Position numbers and translations under genes: made by a program
Shown here: piece by piece, positions 61,048-64,000 of the stretch
Layout: each line of letters starts with the position of its first letter
Numbering within the stretch: position 1 is the stretch's first letter
Notes under the pieces: generated by a model
What the model saw: the letters and a program-made list of their open reading frames with translations, nothing else
Told to the model about the DNA's origin: nothing
The model's database searches: none
Assembly (NCBI GenBank): GCA_021613335.1
Contig: JAJTWR010000275.1
Coordinates: 372,501 to 436,500, forward strand
Length of the DNA stretch: 64,000 bases
DNA from: Whitmania pigra
Taxonomy: Eukaryota > Annelida > Clitellata > Hirudinida > Haemopidae
Direction: 5' to 3'

Positions 61048-63004
61048 TCAAGACATCATCTCCTCGGTCTCCTGCAATCAGAAAGCACTCAATTCAATTC
61101 AATCCACGTTTTTAAAAATTTTTTAGTGATCTGAATCTAAATTATTTAGCACCTAATTGACTAGTAACTAATAACAAAATATCTGAACACGATTACTTAA
61201 CAACTAATCAACTAATAAAATCCCAGTCACAAGCCTCGTAACTCCCATAATATTTTCAATACTCGTATTTTTAATAATCTTAACTCACCATTCCTTTGGA
61301 GAGGTAATCATCGAGTTCGGCATCCAGTTGTTCCTTCGTCATGTCCACCTTCCTTTCTCTGCCAGGACCCCCTCTCCTCTGCTCCCTTGGACCGCTGGAA
61401 TGCAAAGGGATTTTTAAACCTCGAGATCACAAACATAATAACAATAATAATAAACATAATAATAATAATAATAATAATTGCTGTCAATTCTTAAGGCATC
61501 AGACACGCGAACACGCACGAGCGGCATTGCATTTCAGCAAACTCTTACTAGTTAGCTCAACTAACATGATATTTTGGAACATAGCTGGTCTTAGATTAGT
61601 TTTCAAAGCACGTCGTATTTTTGTCAAAAATGATGCCCATAATAAGAGCTGTATTCGAAATTCTAGCTAATTATATAAACTATTTAAATCACGATACAAA
61701 GTATTAGCTCTGCCAATAAATATGCAAAATATGATGTGCTGATAATTATATGTTCAGTACTTCTGCACCCAAGATACGGATGCCTGGCATATTTTTTTTT
61801 TAATTTGAACAAGAATAATTTATTTATTTAACACAGTAGTATCTTAGAAAATATCATCATTATCATCATCATGACAGCAAAGCACATCATCACAACTCGT
61901 CTATCTACTCAATACGAACTTGTTCTGTCTTCCACCAAAGCCTCTGTTTGGCCTGTTGTCAAACTTGAAAGTCGACCTGTTGTTGTCGAATTTCAAAGTC
62001 GACCTGTTGTTTAAGTCCACAGCGGGTCTGCTCCCGAGCCTCGAAGCCAGGTTGGATGCACCGGGTCCGTTGTCCCCCATGACGATCTCCATGGGCTGGC
62101 CGTCGAGAAGTACGTTGTTGTACTTCTTCATGGCGTTTACGGCTTCCTCTCTGCTCGCGTACTCTACCTCGGCAGTACCCAGGGAGCGACCTGCCCTGTC
62201 GTAGTGGAGGGTCGACCTCAAAACGACTCCAAAATCTTCGAAGAGTTGCTGCAAATGGAAACAATTTTAAGTTTAATTAATAGTTACTAATATCTATAGT
62301 TTCCACACCAAATTCATTGAGTTATGTTCTGAACTAAGTAAACAATGGCTTTTTTTTTTTTAGAACTTTGCAAAATTAACAACTTGACTAACCCTAATGT
62401 CATCCTCTGAGACATTGTAATGAAGATTCGAAACTTTCAAAACTGCTCCGGATCCCTTCGTCGGACGCTCGGTTCTTCTTTGCGGCTGGGGCTTGACATC
62501 ATCTTGGAACAAATCGTGGCGCCACACATCAGGCTCAGGAGACTGTAGAATCAATTGTTCATTAGTTAATCTGTTGCACAACGTTCCTAACAAAACAGGT
62601 TTTTGCTCGAACCTATCAAAAACTTTATCCAGAATACATTACCACAATACCATCCATACTGTTTCCAAGCTAAATCGTACAAATCTTATCGATTTAAACG
62701 ACAATTCGCTAGGAAATCCGCAGAACGAGGTTATACGCCAAAAACTCGGTTGTCACAAAAACTACCAAAACGTCATTCAAAACTCTCAAAAACGTACCCT
62801 GGTCAAAGGAGCTGACTTTCTGAAGTTTGGTCTCTCGTTTCCTGATCGTCTTTTAAAGGCTTGGGCTGGTCTGGGGTTCGGCTTGGAGTAAGGCGCAGAC
62901 CTTCTCGCTCTTTTCCTGTCACCGCCGTCGAAGTTTGAACTGCTCCTTTTCTTACTCATTTTAATAATGTCGTCGAGACTCATGTTAATTTTATCGGAAT
63001 CCAT
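61048..63004 (-). CDS. ALYREF: ALYREF (THO/TREX mRNA export adaptor)
   Basis: Five minus-strand exons: 63004-62798, 62542-62393, 62248-61920, 61394-61289 and 61071-61048, giving 271 residues. Both UAP56-binding motifs are present: NMSLDDIIKMSKK near the N-terminus, and KEQLDAELDDYLSKG near the C-terminus, encoded by exon 4. The central RRM has AVLKVSNLHYNV and GRSLGTAEVEYASREEA. Arg-rich segments flank it. It links TREX to mRNA and hands it to NXF1. Exon 3 read-through would stop at 61901 and lose the C-terminal helix; the GT at 61919-61918 instead joins in phase to exon 4. Three repeated NNRSTLKFD-type words in exon 3 are unusual. The exon-2 donor (AGG|GTTAGT) is supported by RRM continuity. 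Confidence 0.93.
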
Positions 63005-63537
63005 ATCGATTATTTGTTATGTTTGTAAGCACGGTTTAGCACAAAAGCCCTTGCTTACCAACTCTGACTTCACAAGAAGAGGCAATAAAAGTAAACTAAT
63101 GCATGCCGATTTTAAATAAAATATTATAATTTTATTGCATTTTAATTAACTTTATTTATTTAAAGTGTATTTTAACGCAATATAAATTTAATTAAATAAA
63201 CATTAAGTAAAACAAATCACTTATAAAAACATTGGATAGCGGAACTGTCGTTTTGTTAGTCGTCACTCCTGCTGAGAATATTGGCAATTTTTTTATAGCT
63301 TACTTAGTTTTCGTCAGTTATAAGAGTTTTCAGTTACAGTTAATAGAATTAACCCTATCCATAGATTGGGGCAGGTTGATTTATTTGAACCATGAAGACA
63401 ATTATGCAATCGGATTTATATTGTAGGTTTAAAAGCAATGCAATAACTTAAGTTCATTTGCAACGAACTATAATCAAATAAATAATAAATAATAAATAAA
63501 TTAAGTTCATGAACTTTATTTCTGGATGTCGACAAAT
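63005..63537. other. intergenic region right of ALYREF
   Basis: AT-rich; it holds the ALYREF promoter and the 3' UTR of the next gene. A plus-strand open frame at 63232-63426 starts with a non-ATG codon and has no family features. Confidence 0.4.
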
Positions 63538-63945
63538 TTAGATCTCCCGCATGATTGCTACAGTCATGCTGTCGCGAAGAGCCGACAAACTGTCAGGAAA
63601 TAAATTATGAATGAGATCTAAATTAAAATTTCCACTGACAAATCCTTAAACTCACTCCTTTCCCGTAAATTTCTGTAGCGCAACTCTAAGACGCCATTCG
63701 ATGTCCGAGTTCAGATTCAGACCTTTCATAACTTTTTTAACCAACAATGAAATCAGATCGTTTGTAACTGTTGTTTCTCCAGAACTCCTAAATGTCTCCA
63801 TCACTTCATCGTTCATTTTAGAGAGCTCATCTTTGACCTGAAAACAATATCTCGAAGATTATTTGTAATGTCTATGTTTTGACTCAAAATTTCAAACTAC
63901 CTCGTCGTCTAGACTTTTAGCTTGATCTTTCATCTGTTTGAAGTC
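63538..63945 (-). CDS. 3' end of an unrecognised gene (partial)
   Basis: Three minus-strand exons join cleanly: 63945-63901, 63837-63656 and 63589-63538 (stop). They encode about 92 C-terminal residues: charged and probably helical (FKQMKDQAKSLDDEVKDEL), followed by LISLLVKKVMKGLNLN and a short end, MTVAIMREI. Further exons must lie beyond the window. I do not recognise the family; a coiled-coil start is all that can be seen. It is transcribed in the same direction as ALYREF and ends 533 bp upstream of that gene's start codon. Confidence 0.6.
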
Positions 63946-64000
63946 CTAAAGATGTCGAGTTATAAAATAATTGGCTACTTTGAAAGTATTTAAATTACAA

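Noticed and set aside
60546..61051. minus-strand frames of 99 and 135 residues
   Set aside because: No family features or good splice context; one overlaps the ALYREF 3' end.
61901..62254. ALYREF ending at the stop codon at 61901
   Set aside because: Splicing at 61920 adds two exons that encode the conserved C-terminal UAP56-binding motif.

Overview
The window is nuclear DNA from an intron-rich, AT-rich animal genome. It holds metazoan gene families (ERGIC2, TMEM165, FGFR1OP2/SIKE, RLIG1, TBC1D10, ALYREF, RPL31, a Roc-COR protein), GT-AG introns, long ATG/GTG and AAT microsatellites, tRNA-derived SINEs and an LTR element. An invertebrate is likely, but I cannot place the phylum. Exon joins were made by hand from splice sites, reading phase and known family sequence. 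Each multi-exon model quoted here keeps an open frame from start to stop, apart from the partial gene at the right edge.

Layout. 0.6-6.7 kb (+): an LRR-Roc-COR (ROCO/MFHAS1-like) gene in four exons. 7.9-33.5 kb (+): twelve intact head-to-tail genes for small secreted Ly6/uPAR-domain proteins. Each has two coding exons, one phase-1 intron, ten cysteines and a hydrophobic C-terminal tail of GPI-anchor type. Genes 3-12 share a CCAAT/TATA promoter block and an almost invariant tail, while the folded domain varies. The first Ly6 intron is filled by microsatellites and a non-autonomous LTR retroelement with 309-bp LTRs that look identical. 33.8-38.4 kb (-): a 15-exon gene, convergent with the array, for a protein with one N-terminal membrane segment and two START-like modules. 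Pieces of this gene lie in antisense inside the Ly6 array, so array and neighbour were duplicated together.

39-64 kb is an ordinary housekeeping block: ERGIC2 (+), FGFR1OP2/SIKE (-), TMEM165 (+), an intronless GT92-type glycosyltransferase (+), RPL31 (+), intronless RLIG1 (-), TBC1D10 (+), ALYREF (-) and the 3' end of an unrecognised gene (-). Several pairs are divergent over short gaps (START/ERGIC2, RLIG1/TBC1D10) and may share promoters. ERGIC2 and TMEM165 act in the early secretory pathway and Golgi, which the Ly6 proteins also traverse, but I see no operon-like functional link.

The most unusual content is the Ly6 array with its shared promoter, the double-START membrane protein beside it, and the fragments of the second scattered through the first.
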